From Perkinsus olseni (taxonomy: Eukaryota > Perkinsozoa > Perkinsida > Perkinsidae), in assembly GCA_013115135.1 (NCBI GenBank), contig JABANP010000462.1:1-42151 (forward strand): a DNA stretch of 42,151 nt, read 5' to 3'. Below the pieces are notes generated by a model. That model saw only the letters and a list, made by a program, of their open reading frames with translations, ran no database searches and was not told the DNA's origin. Each line of letters opens with the position of its first letter. Positions within the stretch are counted from its first letter, which is position 1. Positions 1 through 10,278 of the stretch are shown here, in pieces. The position numbers and the translations under genes were made by a program.

Positions 1-1257
1 AGATGGTCGTTCAGGTTATGTTGTTACTGGTCGGATAGAGCAAGGTTTGGTTAAAGTGGGAGATGCCCTAGAGATTGTTGGACAGGTTAGTAACTGAATA
101 CTACGTCTAGATGTCCGTTGCATCGTGATCACTCATTGTATGGACGGTATCATGAGTATTCCGCACTAGGATATTGCTTCCTTGTTAACCTACAGTGGCA
201 TCATTTGTGGCTCACTCAGTTCGTTACTAGTGCATACAATTTCGTTCGATAAACTAGTTATCCACACTGTCTTTGCCGCGCTAACCCCTTATGAGAGTCT
301 CTTAGGGGATGACCATCATCAGTAAGACCTAACGTTGTGCTCATACTGCCATTGGACGCTGCCAAATCGCTCACATTGCTCAGCTGTCGACATGGAAGCT
401 ATTGCTAGTCTCCTTTCACCGGGTGAAACCTTCTTGTGAGATCGGTAGCAGACCCCTCATCCGAGTCTCTGAATATCCATCAATTCTCAGGCTGTCTCTT
501 ATCCGCCTTCATCATTCCATTTCTCGCGTTTCCTTCTCGTGGGGACCCTTCTGTGATGCAATTTTTGATCAGGGAAAGGAGAAATTCAAGTCCCAATGTA
601 TGGGCGTCGAGATGTTCCACAAGACCCTGGATCAGGGTATGGCTGGTGATCAGTGCGGTGTCATGCTCAAGGGTGTCAAGAAAAATCAGGTAGTATCACC
701 ATTGCCGATTTTCCGAAGTCTGCTTAGTATGCGAATCTTGTTATTATTCTCGTGACCGTCGCCACTTCAGATCAGGCGAGGTATGGTCCTCACCAAGCCC
801 GGAGCGGCCAAAACATACACTGAGTTCGAAAGTGACCTGTACGTATTGAAAGAAGACGAGGGTAGAGAGAAATTGGGTGATGGGCTGGCGAGCATTGAGT
901 CCGCCTCGCCCTAGGTGGTAGAAAGAACCCCTTCCATAGCGAGTATCGTCCCCAAGCGTACATCAGGACGGGCGACTGTTCGTGCAGGATTATCCTGCCT
1001 GATGATGTCGATATGGCGATGCCTGGTAACCCTCAGCAGTGTTCATGTCAGCTAGATCGATCGACTGTGGTTTCGACTTGCAGGTGACAGTATCAAGGCG
1101 ACTCTTAAGCTAGACAGGCCCCAGGCGGTCGAAGTTGGTAATTTACAAGATTTCTGGCACTTCAGGTACACAATAGGAACTTTCAGGTTTGCGCTTTGCC
1201 CTTCGAGAAGGGGGGAAAACCGTCGCCAGTGGGCTCATTACGTCATTTAACTCATGA
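1..1257 (+). CDS. tufA: Elongation factor Tu, bacterial/organellar type, 3' part (5' end outside window)
   Basis: EF-Tu carries aminoacyl-tRNA to the ribosome; this bacterial-type copy would serve the mitochondrion or a relict plastid. Six exons join with matching phases: 2-85, 573-689, 771-861, 915-1025, 1084-1137 and 1187-1257 (TGA at 1255-1257), giving the last 175 residues. Introns are GT-AG, of 487, 81, 53, 58 and 49 bp. Seen in order: the domain 2 start ([17 protein letters not shown]), [66 protein letters not shown], and the C-terminal [15 protein letters not shown]. This covers domains 2 and 3 to the normal C-terminus; the GTP-binding domain lies upstream of the window. One extra residue seems to sit at the first exon junction. 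The 487-bp intron holds no missing EF-Tu sequence. Identity is very secure; the exact organelle is inferred. Confidence 0.96.
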
Positions 1258-1969
1258 GAATCATCAGCAGTGAGCTCAGCTGCTGTGCGAGCTTGATGGA
1301 ATCTTTTAGGCGATTTAGGTATCTTTGGAAGCCAGGTTGAGCTCTACGTTGATTATATCGTTTTTCAGCATGTCAGTTATTTGTTTCTGTTATACCGTTG
1401 TTGTTCGGCTCGAAGTGTGTTAATGGTCAATTGAAAAATGATTTCTGGTATGCCGCTCCTAGGATACGCCTTTCGGTAGGGTTGACGACTCTTGATAGGG
1501 CGTGTATCGATAATTATTGGAAGCTCGCCTGTAATACGCAAAGTGGCGTTTTCCGCGAGTGAAAGAAAATGTTTTTTACGCGTTTCTCACCTACCAAATG
1601 AGGATTTGGCGATGTGAAATGTGGAATCTGTTTCTCGCTAGCGTTCTTCATGTCGTGGGTGAACCTCTATTGATTATCAACGAACCGTTGCTATATTATC
1701 AGGTTTCATGAGTGCGGAGTGATAATCAATTTGACAAAACCACAAGTGCCAATAATACCTAGGGTTTTGTCAGGTTGGGTAATAATTCACGACCGAGCCT
1801 GGCAAAACCTTGAATTGTATAGCACTTGTTTCCAGTCGTGTAATTCGAAACGCCGAAAATGACGGTAACCTTATCATCATGAATACTGCACATGAGTAGA
1901 TTCCTGTAAGTATCAGCTCTTCGCTATACTAAAAATACCCCTTCAATCGACTCGGCGTTGTCTGTTGAG
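1258..1969. other. Spacer without recognisable gene
   Basis: All frames are broken by stops and no family motif was found on either strand. A run near 1700-1860 is AT-rich. The DNA may be the 3' flank of the EF-Tu gene plus the 5' flank of whatever contains the exon-like frame at 1970. Confidence 0.5.
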
Positions 1970-2089
1970 GTTTGCATTTTTTCGATGTTGGGCTACGCAA
2001 TGTCCCCGTTGCCTTCGACTTCAAGAGACGCAAGAACAACGCCGCCGAGCGCTTCGACCATTGGACTGGGAGAATGCTGCGACTCTTGT
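1970..2089 (+). CDS. Exon-like frame, unrecognised protein
   Basis: Between an AG at 1968-1969 and a strong donor (GTACGT) at 2090, one frame reads about 40 residues with a composition typical of real protein: GLRNVPVAFDFKRRKN, then NAAERFDHWTGRMLRLL. A second frame over the same DNA is open further right and ends at another possible donor (GTAGTA, about 2157), so the correct frame is not certain. No family is recognised and neighbouring exons were not identified. It could be an internal exon of a gene between 1.9 and 2.4 kb. Confidence 0.3.
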
Positions 2090-3166
2090 GTACGTGGGTT
2101 GTCACTTGTTTTTGGCAAAGACAATGGGCGAAGAGGAAAGAGCAGGAAAAACTCAGGTAGTACTCTTTTGGATCACACAGTCCTGTTACTGATTATCAGC
2201 TTAGAGCTTCTTATATTGTCATCGTACTTGAAAGCCTCCAAAAAGTTTCTTACGTAGCGCTCGCTTCGTAACCTTGTTGAATGACAACTTTTTGGCAAAT
2301 TGAAGGGTATGGGGATCCGTCGTGCTGGACGATTGGGAGTCCCAATTTGGGGCATTTCGCCCCTATCGAGCAACCCTCTCCTCTGTTATCATTTGCAAGT
2401 ACAAATTAGCTATTGAATGCCGCAACCCTTGACGGGGAGGATAGAATCTTATGCTGCTTTTTCTCTTCACCACAGAGTCGTCCACTAGACGACGTCCAGT
2501 ATAATGAGCCGGCGTAGGTCGTTGTGAGTACTGCTTCTCCGTTGATGTTCATAGCCACAGCAGTCGGGAGAGCTTCATAAGTCTATTTATAAATCTATTC
2601 GGGGTCTGGAGTATTTGGTATGCACACATGCGCAATACGGTCAGCGCTTAACGAGTAACTGGTGGCAGCGCTCAGTTTTCCGGTGTCTTCAGCTCAAAGC
2701 CTGAACTGGTGGTGTCTGCAGGTCCGACAACAGAGCCCGCGAAGGGTATTTCTTTATCGCTTGACGATGAGGCCGTGCAAGTACTGAGTATTCCCTCGTC
2801 TGCCTCGGGATTATTGGTGACGTGTTAGGAGCCTCCCGCAGGAGCAGGGGGAGGTACGTCTGTGCATCGCCATACAGCCCTCCATCGTGGGATCGGCAGC
2901 AGCGGCGACCGGAGTCCGAAACGGTAGCAGGGCGGCGGCGCCCAGTTTACGATTAAATTATCAGTAGAATGAAAAAGCCTTATGAAAATCAGCAGCCGAT
3001 TATGTTTCGCATCGTAGCTGGATAGTGGCGTCTGTCGATACAGACGCGTCGGCGTCCTTCACATTGAAAAGCGACTTACGGCTGATTGCCTTCTTTTGAG
3101 GGTCTTCCTAGCATTAGCTAGCCCACGTGTAGCCCCGTGTAGCCCTAGGAGTTTTGGGATTGGTCG
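2090..3166. other. Spacer with short open stretches, nothing recognised
   Basis: An open + frame of about 57 codons runs near 2660-2830 (it includes PTTEPAKGISLSLDDEAVQ) and could be an exon flanked by AG near 2721 and a GT near 2781. It matches no family known to me. The rest shows no convincing coding signal. Confidence 0.3.
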
Positions 3167-3631
3167 TTGGAAGGGGTTCCTGCGACTCGAGTGATCAACT
3201 TCGATGAGCATGTGGAATTGCCGAAATCTGCGATCGATTTTGTCAGGATACCAACAATTGCGTCCTGCCCCCACGCAGGCTTCTTCGCGGTACACCCCCC
3301 GAAGCATCGGGTCAACAATGGTTTCATGGGCGATCCGGCGGAGGTAGCGCAGGAGTGCAAGACTCCTGTATTCAGCATCTTGAAACGTACATGCGAAGAG
3401 CCTGGAGAATTCGGTGGTAATTTGAAGTCACTGGGTGGCTTTGGCGATCGTCATTGCTCGGGTGAAGGTTCTCGAGATGAGACGAGCTCTGAAGAACCGA
3501 GGTGGACGCGAGATCGGGTACATAGTCTGCTGGTTCCGTTGCGTTATGACCGCCACGGCGAGAGGATAGACGAGCATGGCAAGCATCATGTGTCGTTCAA
3601 TGGTACTAATACTACTGATGGGGGTGGTTAG
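3167..3631 (+). CDS. Unrecognised 154-codon open frame
   Basis: One of the longest continuous open frames in the first 20 kb. It starts at a TTG, so it is an open stretch rather than a defined CDS. The middle reads like protein (TRVINFDEHVELPKSAIDF, GFFAVHPPKHRV, NGFMGDPAEVAQECKTP), while the C-terminal third (rich in S, E, R, D, H) is less convincing. No domain is recognised. It could be an exon, a decayed mobile-element reading frame or chance. The opposite strand carries two shorter open frames over the same DNA. Confidence 0.25.
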   Translation: MEGVPATRVINFDEHVELPKSAIDFVRIPTIASCPHAGFFAVHPPKHRVNNGFMGDPAEVAQECKTPVFSILKRTCEEPGEFGGNLKSLGGFGDRHCSGEGSRDETSSEEPRWTRDRVHSLLVPLRYDRHGERIDEHGKHHVSFNGTNTTDGGG

Positions 3632-3831
3632 TGAAATGGTAACAGCGAGCTTCGACTAAAGATTCCGTTGATTCCTGGTCGCTCGAAGCATTCAATGTTT
3701 CCCTTGAATCGTCATCCACCTTCATCCCTCGATGATGAAGCGTTGTATAGTATCCGATGCGCTCTTCAATAATATATAGCGGATTGAGGGAGCACTGATT
3801 CGATTCCCTGGAGGCACTCACCTTTTGGATT

Positions 3832-3879
3832 CTTTTCGGGCATAGCTCTACCATAACGCCTGATGGACGTCCCTGCAAT
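3832..3879 (-). pseudogene. Isolated copy of a TraB-gene exon segment
   Basis: On the minus strand, 48 bases encode the same 16 residues (RPSGVMVELCPKRIQK) as 5838-5885 of the TraB gene on the plus strand. The two differ at four bases, all of them synonymous. Both copies are followed by GT; here it is a good donor (GTGAGT). Upstream the similarity stops at once, close to an AG (TTGCAG), and no other TraB exon was found nearby on this strand. It may be a remnant of an inverted partial duplication, or an exon of a second TraB gene whose other exons I could not find. Confidence 0.6.
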
Positions 3880-3931
3880 ATATAGCTGGTGATTGAGGAA
3901 AGGCTGGCTGTGTAGCGCCTCACCAGGTTGC

Positions 3932-5762
3932 TATTCGCGATTTTTTGCTCAAGTGTCTGATGTCATTTTGGTTCTTGCGCGTGCTCCTCATTGGTACCGC
4001 CCTCCACACACATTTCAGTGGAAGGCGTGTCTTCCCCGAGCTTGAGTCCATTGATGCAATTCGATCATTATCAAATAATCAGTGTCCGAGCTCCCGTATA
4101 CCTTTACACTGCCTATCGTGTTCAGACATAGGCCTTGAAAAGCGCACGCACCCCTGTGAATCGTCGTTCTCGCCGCCTAGCGACCCGATGTCAGTAGCGG
4201 AGTTCAACCGCATGCGGAAATGGGCATGGAAACAGGTGGGATTGGCCTGCGGTGATGAGTGTTTCTATCTTGGCGACTCAGCAACGTCAAAGAGAGGCGC
4301 GAGATGAAGGTGAATCGTTTTTAACATTCCGTATGCGCGCCATGTCGATATGATATTATGTTATATTTCTAAATTTGATACCCCTGTACTTTAACCGTAT
4401 ACCGTTGCTCAGCGGTAGCGCCGATACCATTAGCATCATTTGTCCGTATTCAGCTTGTTCTTCATCCTCGCTACTACATCCGGTTCACGTTATTATGACA
4501 TCAATTGCGTTGGTGAATAGGGGTGGAAAGGACCAGGAATGTGAGCTCATTCGGCCAATGCTTGGCTGTTCACGAGGTAGAGTTGGCTGCTCATTGCGCT
4601 GTACTGTCGGTGACGATCCATGATTATCGAGCATGTCCCTAGTTCTCCGATGCACCGCAAGCGTGATTTATCCTCCAATTTTCCGAATTCCGCGTTGATC
4701 GGCAAGCTTGATACTAGAGTCTTCAGCGTCTCCATCTCTGGCCGACATTCCCATGCGCTCACTTCCTATGCATGCATTAACGGAGAGAGGGGTACCCTGC
4801 TCCTGGGGCGCGAGATCAGGTAATATCTTTGGTCTGTCTTTCCGTGCGCATCATTCGCTCCTGACTTATCGTATCTATAGTACGATATTTTGACTTCCCC
4901 ACGTAGCAGAGGAGAGCTAGTCTGAGGTTCTCGCGAGCCACAGTACGGTGAGAGCAGATTCTGCTCAGCAGAACAGAGTATCCCCGATGGTACGATCATA
5001 TCAGTGTAGGGCGCACTGGGGGCGCACCCAGCTGAGCATGATGGTCGTACTTTGCTAGTTTTGTTGTATTTCAAATGCTTGACTCCCATTGCTCCCGAAT
5101 GCTTCGGCCGTGGCTGCGTCCTATGCTGAAAGGACAGCGATTTTGCGCTACCGCCACCACGGGGGTGTCAGTGGAGTACAACTCTGCAAACCAGACTATC
5201 AGCTACCTCAGGGCACCAGGCCGCGAGGTTATTTTAATAGGTGCGTCTTGGTAGTCAAGTCGCTCGACTGTATGGTTGCTTGGTTCTCTTGCCTGTCATG
5301 TCGCACACTCGGAATAGACGTGAGCGACAGTACGGGTACGGTCTAGTACGGAGTACGGGTACGAGTAACGGCTCCGTAAACTTACTACCCGTCGTAGCGG
5401 TTCCAAGTACCCTACCAGCCTAGTACCTAGTACTGCTAGGTTAATAGTTTGAAGCGTACTCCGTAACGTACTTTCCTCGACCCCAGTACGGTTGCCCAGC
5501 TCTAACTCGAAAGCCCTGTGTCGATCGTTCATTTGCATTACTCGACGCGAAATTCCGAATTTCTCGTGTGCCTCATCATCAGTCGCATTTCGGCAGTTTC
5601 ATCGAAAGTGACAATCTAGTACGAGGTGTATTATGCTGTCGCTGTATTATTGAGTAACGTCGCCCTCGGTAACCACTGCATCCTTTCACTCAGAGTAATT
5701 ATTGAAATAGGACAGTATAATTTCTTGAGTATGTTTTCTTTTGGTGGTGTAGTGGAAGTTAG
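3932..5762. other. Spacer; includes a GTAC-rich tract and possible unseen 5' exon of the TraB gene
   Basis: Open frames here (for example 3945-4307 and 4375-4623, both plus strand) match no family and look like chance. The stretch 5329-5490 is crowded with GTAC. The first exon of the TraB gene should lie in the right part of this interval, but I could not identify it. Confidence 0.4.
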
Positions 5763-7558
5763 TTCCCACTCGTCTCAGGAACAGCGCATATTTCATCGTC
5801 GAGCGCGCAGGAGGTTCGCGACATGATCGTCAAGGAGCGTCCATCAGGCGTTATGGTGGAGTTATGCCCGAAAAGAATTCAGAAGGTGGATCATTGCTGC
5901 GGAGAGCTCATCAGTAGTGGGGTTTGGGTACGGTATTTTGGTGGCAGATAAGAGATGGAGGGTTCGGTGATAGTCCAGGAAGGTTGGGAGAGATGCTCAA
6001 AGTACTTCTCCGAGGACTGGGCAGTGGCGGCGGACTACCGATGCAGGGACTGCTAGAACAAGCCCTCAAGGGCTTCTATGGTGGGGTCACGTGCGGCCGA
6101 TGGTAGCTCGAGACAGGATGAGTAATACCAGCCTGACGTCGTTAAGAACGTGGATCTCTCTGGACCATACCGTCTCTACGTATCTAGACCGATAAACTTC
6201 ACGAGGCGTGCAGAGGAATTTGGCGAGCGGGTTGACATCGGGTGGTATACGAACAGACCTGAGCGTCTTGAAGAGTATTCAACAGTGACCCTACTGGTTA
6301 ACCTCTTAGGGAATTTCAAGTCGATGGGAATAGAACCGGGGGCGGAGTTCAAGAATGCTATAGAAGCTGCCGAGGAGGTTGGCGCCAAGGTGAGAGCGTG
6401 AAAACGTTCGATCGATTTGCGAGTTGCAGGGTTGCAGTATTTATGCGGACTCTATGCTACGCGCCGTATGGCTCTGTTGAAGCTGGAGAGTTAGTCTGTT
6501 TGTAACACCTTAGGACCGCTTCGTGCAGAATTCAGTCCTGCATACGCTCGGGACAATCTCGTTATCAAGTGTACTTCCTCGCTCGGGTGAAGTTTGACCG
6601 TCGAAGGGGTTGGGCTTTCGACCATTCGTCGCGATTCCTGGATTGATACATCAGGTAATTGCTGGTGACATAGACATAACCTTGACGATGGAAGGCCTCA
6701 CTCGGGCTTTACAGCAGGATTGGCAACAGATGCTCGCATGCAGAGAGCTCCTTGACCTAGACATTGACCATTCCAGAGGTAGGAACTTACGCTCGGAGTA
6801 TGAAGGGCTGCGCTATTCTCATAGGATCGGCATAGTCGGTGTTAGAATTAATAGCCGGACTTATTAAGTGTCTGTTTGGGAGACGTTAAAGATTTTCTCG
6901 TGTCCCTAACAAAACTGCCTTGGACTACAGTACACTGTACTCGCGGCACGCTCGTACCCCTCGCTTTGACCTTGAACAGGACAACGAACTTCGTTGAATG
7001 AAGTTCGTTGAACGAACTGTTCTCAACTACGTGCGAGTCCCAGCGTACGAAGAATGATATTAGTTTTGTATTGGGCGATAGTCTGTAATACCTTCATATG
7101 TAGTCGGCTGTTCCTCAGCACAATTGCCTGTTCGATGGAAGTTCATGGGTTACACTGTATCCATGTACCCATTAACAGCGATCGTCAAGTTGAGCGGTCG
7201 TATCATAACGTATATGCCGTACCATACCACCGTATGGTAGGGCCTATACGTTACCAGGGGTATCCGGAAAATCTAGTATCAGGTTTCATGGATACTGCTG
7301 AGCAGCTGAAAAGCAGAGAAAAAGCTGCCCAGATTAACGCAGCCATGCGTAAATGTGCTCCTCATGTGTACGAGGTTATGATCGAGGACAGGGATAGAAC
7401 GATGGCAGGTAGAATCGTAAGAGTTTGGGATCTCGTTTTACGGGCTTGCTGCAGGTTATTTGTGTCGGTCGAGTCACCGGAAAATGGTGGGAGTTGTAGG
7501 CATGGGCCATTGTGTTGGCATCGAAAAAGCGTGGCTCGAGCACTTTATGAACGTTTAA
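5763..7558 (+). CDS. TraB/PrgY-domain protein (TRABD-like)
   Basis: Six exons with consistent phases: 5763-5885, 5948-6080, 6310-6389, 6655-6778, 7283-7408 and 7455-7558 (TAA), giving 229 residues without the missing N-terminal exon. Landmarks: LVSGTAHISSSSAQEVRDMI and VMVELCPKR (the family's GTAH and ELC signatures), then IEPGAEFKNAIEAA, GDIDITL, LLDLDIDHSRG, HVYEVMIEDRDRTMA and, near the end, VGVVGMGHCVGIEKAW (the family's GxGH motif). These recur in this order in bacterial TraB/PrgY, which shut down pheromone signalling, and in eukaryotic TRABD proteins, often mitochondrial; a protease-like fold has been proposed. The biochemical role here is unknown. It ends just after the last motif, without the C-terminal membrane region of animal TRABD. 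Introns are 62, 229, 265, 504 and 46 bp; the 504-bp one holds a strong inverted repeat near 6982-7005. The true start was not found. Confidence 0.88.
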
Positions 7559-8460
7559 AATGGTTGTTTCTGATGAATTGCTCGCGTGTTGAGCTTGATA
7601 TGGCATTTGCATGAGCGTTTTTTAGATAACAGAAATTTTCCTGCCTCCATCGCTGAAGCTAACAGCTGCTGTCTCGGTGTCTCTACCACCGTCGGGACCC
7701 CAATCTACTACAGTTGCGTCGGTGGCGATGATTAAGCGCTGCCATCGGCAGAGCTATGGAGTTACGAGACCGGCCCATCAACTCGATCAGTAGAAGCACA
7801 ACGTTTCGTTTCACGTTGTAGGGTGATAGTGGTGAGGCATCGAAACTTGCAGTTTCAAACTTTAGAGTCGAAAGCAGGCTCATGCACAGTGTGAACAGCT
7901 AGCTCACGGCTACATGCCGTAGACCGAGTTCAGAGTCGCATTTGGCTTCAGCTCCCATTCTGTGAAAAAAATACGATGGTATGCATTTATACGATGTCGT
8001 CTACACGGATCTTTGATCTTCTACGCGGTTCATGCATCCTGCGGGCGACGCGTTAGTACGTTATATTAAATAGTATTTCAACGCGGAACTGACTGTCTCC
8101 GATGTCTCAATTTGACAAGATCTGTCTTTCATGTGGTAGCGAATCACAGGAAAAAGTTCTCCACAATGTGTTGACTCAACCCTGTTGAGAATTCGAAAGA
8201 TATAGCATTCTCTTACCAAGTTAGTCGGGACGGTAACGCGTGTGGAATTTCCTTCCAGAAGCGACCTCAGGCGAAGGGAGCGGATTCGGGCATCTCCCAC
8301 CAGCGGGGAGCTCAACATTACCGAACCGGGGTGCCCGACTGCCTGCGGGGCACTGCCCCGACACTCAACTCCACAGGAAAATTTTGCCACATCGATAAAC
8401 ATGGAGTCTGGTACCCGGAATCTTTCTCTGCTTAATTGGGAGTATCAACTGGAAGCACTG
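7559..8460. other. Spacer without recognised gene
   Basis: Open frames at 7683-7883, 8061-8402 (minus) and 8242-8547 (plus) overlap each other and resemble nothing known. The stretch 8325-8365 is GC-rich, with a short palindrome (GGGGCACTGCCCC). Confidence 0.4.
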
Positions 8461-8865
8461 CTAGGAGTTCTGCTCGGCAGCTATCCTCAATGCTGTGGGC
8501 ATCTTGTCATCGATGAACTTCCCGATCCACGTAATCATGTGGGGTGAGTCATCCACCAGTACAACTGGGTACATCTCTCCCTTGTATTGCTTGGGCGGGT
8601 TAGATTCGATGCCTTTGAAAATTTCTAAGCAACTCTTGTCACTCATCTTGCCTTTCAGTTTTCCTGTGATCATATCCATGAGGTGATAAAAAGGGAACAC
8701 GTCTTGGAATTTGGTCATGATTTCGCCCGGTCGCCCCGTGACATTTCCCACTCCCATCTCGTCAAAGAGCGTGAGGGTCGCCCTTTTCTTGGTTTTCCTG
8801 ACAATAAACACATCGGATAAACTGTCCATGCAAGTTGAGTTGGTCAACTTGACCCCAACTATCAC
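8461..8865 (-). CDS. Unrecognised 134-codon ORF (hypothetical protein)
   Basis: Continuous minus-strand frame ending at 8461. A plausible ATG gives a protein beginning MDSLSDVFIVRKTKKRATL, about 12 codons inside the open frame. The composition is protein-like, with segments such as LFDEMGVGNVTGRPGEIM, FPFYHLMDMITGKLKG, MYPVVLVDDSPHMITW and PTALRIAAEQNS. No family is recognised. Its open frame touches the stop of the coiled-coil gene upstream on the same strand (8862-8864), so the two could be separate neighbours, or this could be a further exon of an alternatively spliced transcript. No intron is evident. Confidence 0.4.
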   Translation of the reverse strand: MIVGVKLTNSTCMDSLSDVFIVRKTKKRATLTLFDEMGVGNVTGRPGEIMTKFQDVFPFYHLMDMITGKLKGKMSDKSCLEIFKGIESNPPKQYKGEMYPVVLVDDSPHMITWIGKFIDDKMPTALRIAAEQNS

Positions 8866-9425
8866 CAGTAGGAGACGTATCGCCTAGATGTAGTACTTAT
8901 CCAGGCGATTTTGTGACCACCAGTACTTGGTTTCAACATGGTCAAGAGACCGTCTGCATACTTAGCATCGCAACGGTCGAGGCCACTCTCCACCTATAGG
9001 ACGATAATGGTTGGCCTGTCCTTACGCTGCTGACGTCGTACCTCTCGTTTGAAAGTGACCGATCGGGAAATTTCCCGCTGTAACACAGACATTTCCCCGA
9101 GAGTCTGCTGTATTTCTCTGTGCAGCGTAGTCACAACACCATTCAACATAAGCACTTGAACTTCTAGTTCACGTATCCTCCTTGAATCGTTCATCTGTCA
9201 AAAATCAATCGGCAAGAGCGCTTTCGGCCTTTTAACGCCTCTGTTTACCACTCGTGCAGGTTCCGAAGTAGTCTGCAAGGCCATCGTTGATTGGGACGAG
9301 GCAAGCAGAAAGCCCAGGGCGGAGCCAGTGAATGAAACCATGAAACAGAATAGACAAGTACTAAGAAAATCTATGTCTGACAGCCGTAGCCGGGGTCCCA
9401 CTGAACCGCTAGTATTCTCGCAGTC
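8862..9425 (-). CDS. Small coiled-coil protein with N-terminal hydrophobic segment
   Basis: Three minus-strand exons fit together in phase 0: up to 9249, 9194-9042 and 8993-8862 (TGA), with introns of 54 and 48 bp. The first ATG in the frame (9341) would give 125 residues. The frame is open further upstream to an AG near 9426 and encodes LSTCLFCFMVSFTGSALGFLL, so the real start may be earlier and the segment may be a membrane anchor or signal. Exon 2 is a heptad-like helix (RIRELEVQVLMLNGVV, HREIQQTLGEMSVLQREI). Exon 3 contains GLDRCDAKYADGLLTMLKP and ends RRYVSYW. I do not recognise the family. The 48-bp intron is inferred because reading through would stop at TAG 8994-8996 while the next frame stays open. 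Confidence 0.5.
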
Positions 9426-9429
9426 TGTA

Positions 9430-10186
9430 ATTTATGCTCGGGAGAGTCATGGGATCGCCCATTACTGCCTCATCCGAACTGTCGAACAGTTACTGTCCCC
9501 ACCGGGCAGGGACCAGGACTTTGTCTTCAGGATTTGTGGACTCTTACTAAGAGTCTCTTAGGAGGGGCCACCTCTGAAGGGGGGCTTACATCGAAGCTCG
9601 AGGCGAAGATGTCTTAAAGCTTGGCCGAGACTGAGCTGTCGATTGCGTGTGGAGACGGATGTGAATCGGGGAGCGTCGCGTCTCCGTGTCTCGGGCGCAG
9701 GGCCTCCGCCATATGCTTTGCATGGCAGCGTGCGCGTTCAGTTCGGGTGAGTTCGCGATTTTCGGGCGATCACTCATCTCAGTAATTGCGCAAGCACGCC
9801 CGTACGGTTTGATTTGAATTCTGCATTGCAAACCTCGCATCGTGTGCGAACTTGCCAACCCGACTTAGTGAATAGGCACAACGGTTGTGGCACAACGACT
9901 ATTGATCTCTGCGAACATGAGGATCTTCATTGAACTTCATGGAATGAGGAATCAGAGTGTGATTCTACGGCAGATCGGAAGCTTGATTTTTGGTTTCAGT
10001 AGATTGATTGTAACATGATACTATGAAGGTGTCGCGGATGTGTCGCGAGAGTGTCCGGCCGTTAGCCAGAATTTATTCCCCGTTCGTCAAATAATTAGGA
10101 TATCTGTCTCCAGCAGATTGTTCGGGTTCAATTCTAGGACGGTGCGTGGACTCGATTTAGCCGGGGCCAGAAACATCTTCTACATT
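9430..10186. other. Spacer without recognised gene
   Basis: The minus-strand open frame 9586-9858 has a GC-driven Arg/Ser/Pro composition and no family match. A B-box-like string (GGGTTCAATTCTAGG) occurs near 10124-10138. Nothing else was identified. Confidence 0.4.
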
Positions 10187-10232
10187 TTGGCGCAGTGGGT
10201 AGCGTATCGGACTCATAACCAGAAGGGCTCCT
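10187..10232 (+). pseudogene. 5' half of a tRNA-Met(CAT)-like sequence
   Basis: The D-arm/A-box region (TGGCGCAGTGGGTAGCG) and an anticodon arm with CAT in the loop (GGACTCATAACC) look like an elongator tRNA-Met. The sequence then runs into an unrelated perfect hairpin, and no T-arm follows at the expected place. I read it as a truncated tRNA or a tRNA-derived element, not a functional gene. Confidence 0.55.
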
Positions 10233-10278
10233 GACCGAAACGAGGATCCGTTAGTAGCAGATCCTCGTTTCGGTCAGG
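10230..10278. repeat. Perfect 19-bp inverted repeat with 11-nt loop
   Basis: CCTGACCGAAACGAGGATC (10230-10248) pairs with no mismatch to 10260-10278. The loop is CGTTAGTAGCA. It directly abuts the truncated tRNA-Met-like sequence. No T-run follows, so it is not an obvious polymerase III terminator. Confidence 0.9.

Noticed and set aside
402..755. 117-codon open frame over the EF-Tu region
   Set aside because: Only the part 573-689 is EF-Tu coding; the rest is intron read-through.
9586..9858. 90-codon minus-strand frame
   Set aside because: Open by GC composition only; no domain, no splice context and low-information residue mix.
10230..10278. Rho-independent-type terminator
   Set aside because: The hairpin lacks a following T-run and the DNA is clearly eukaryotic.
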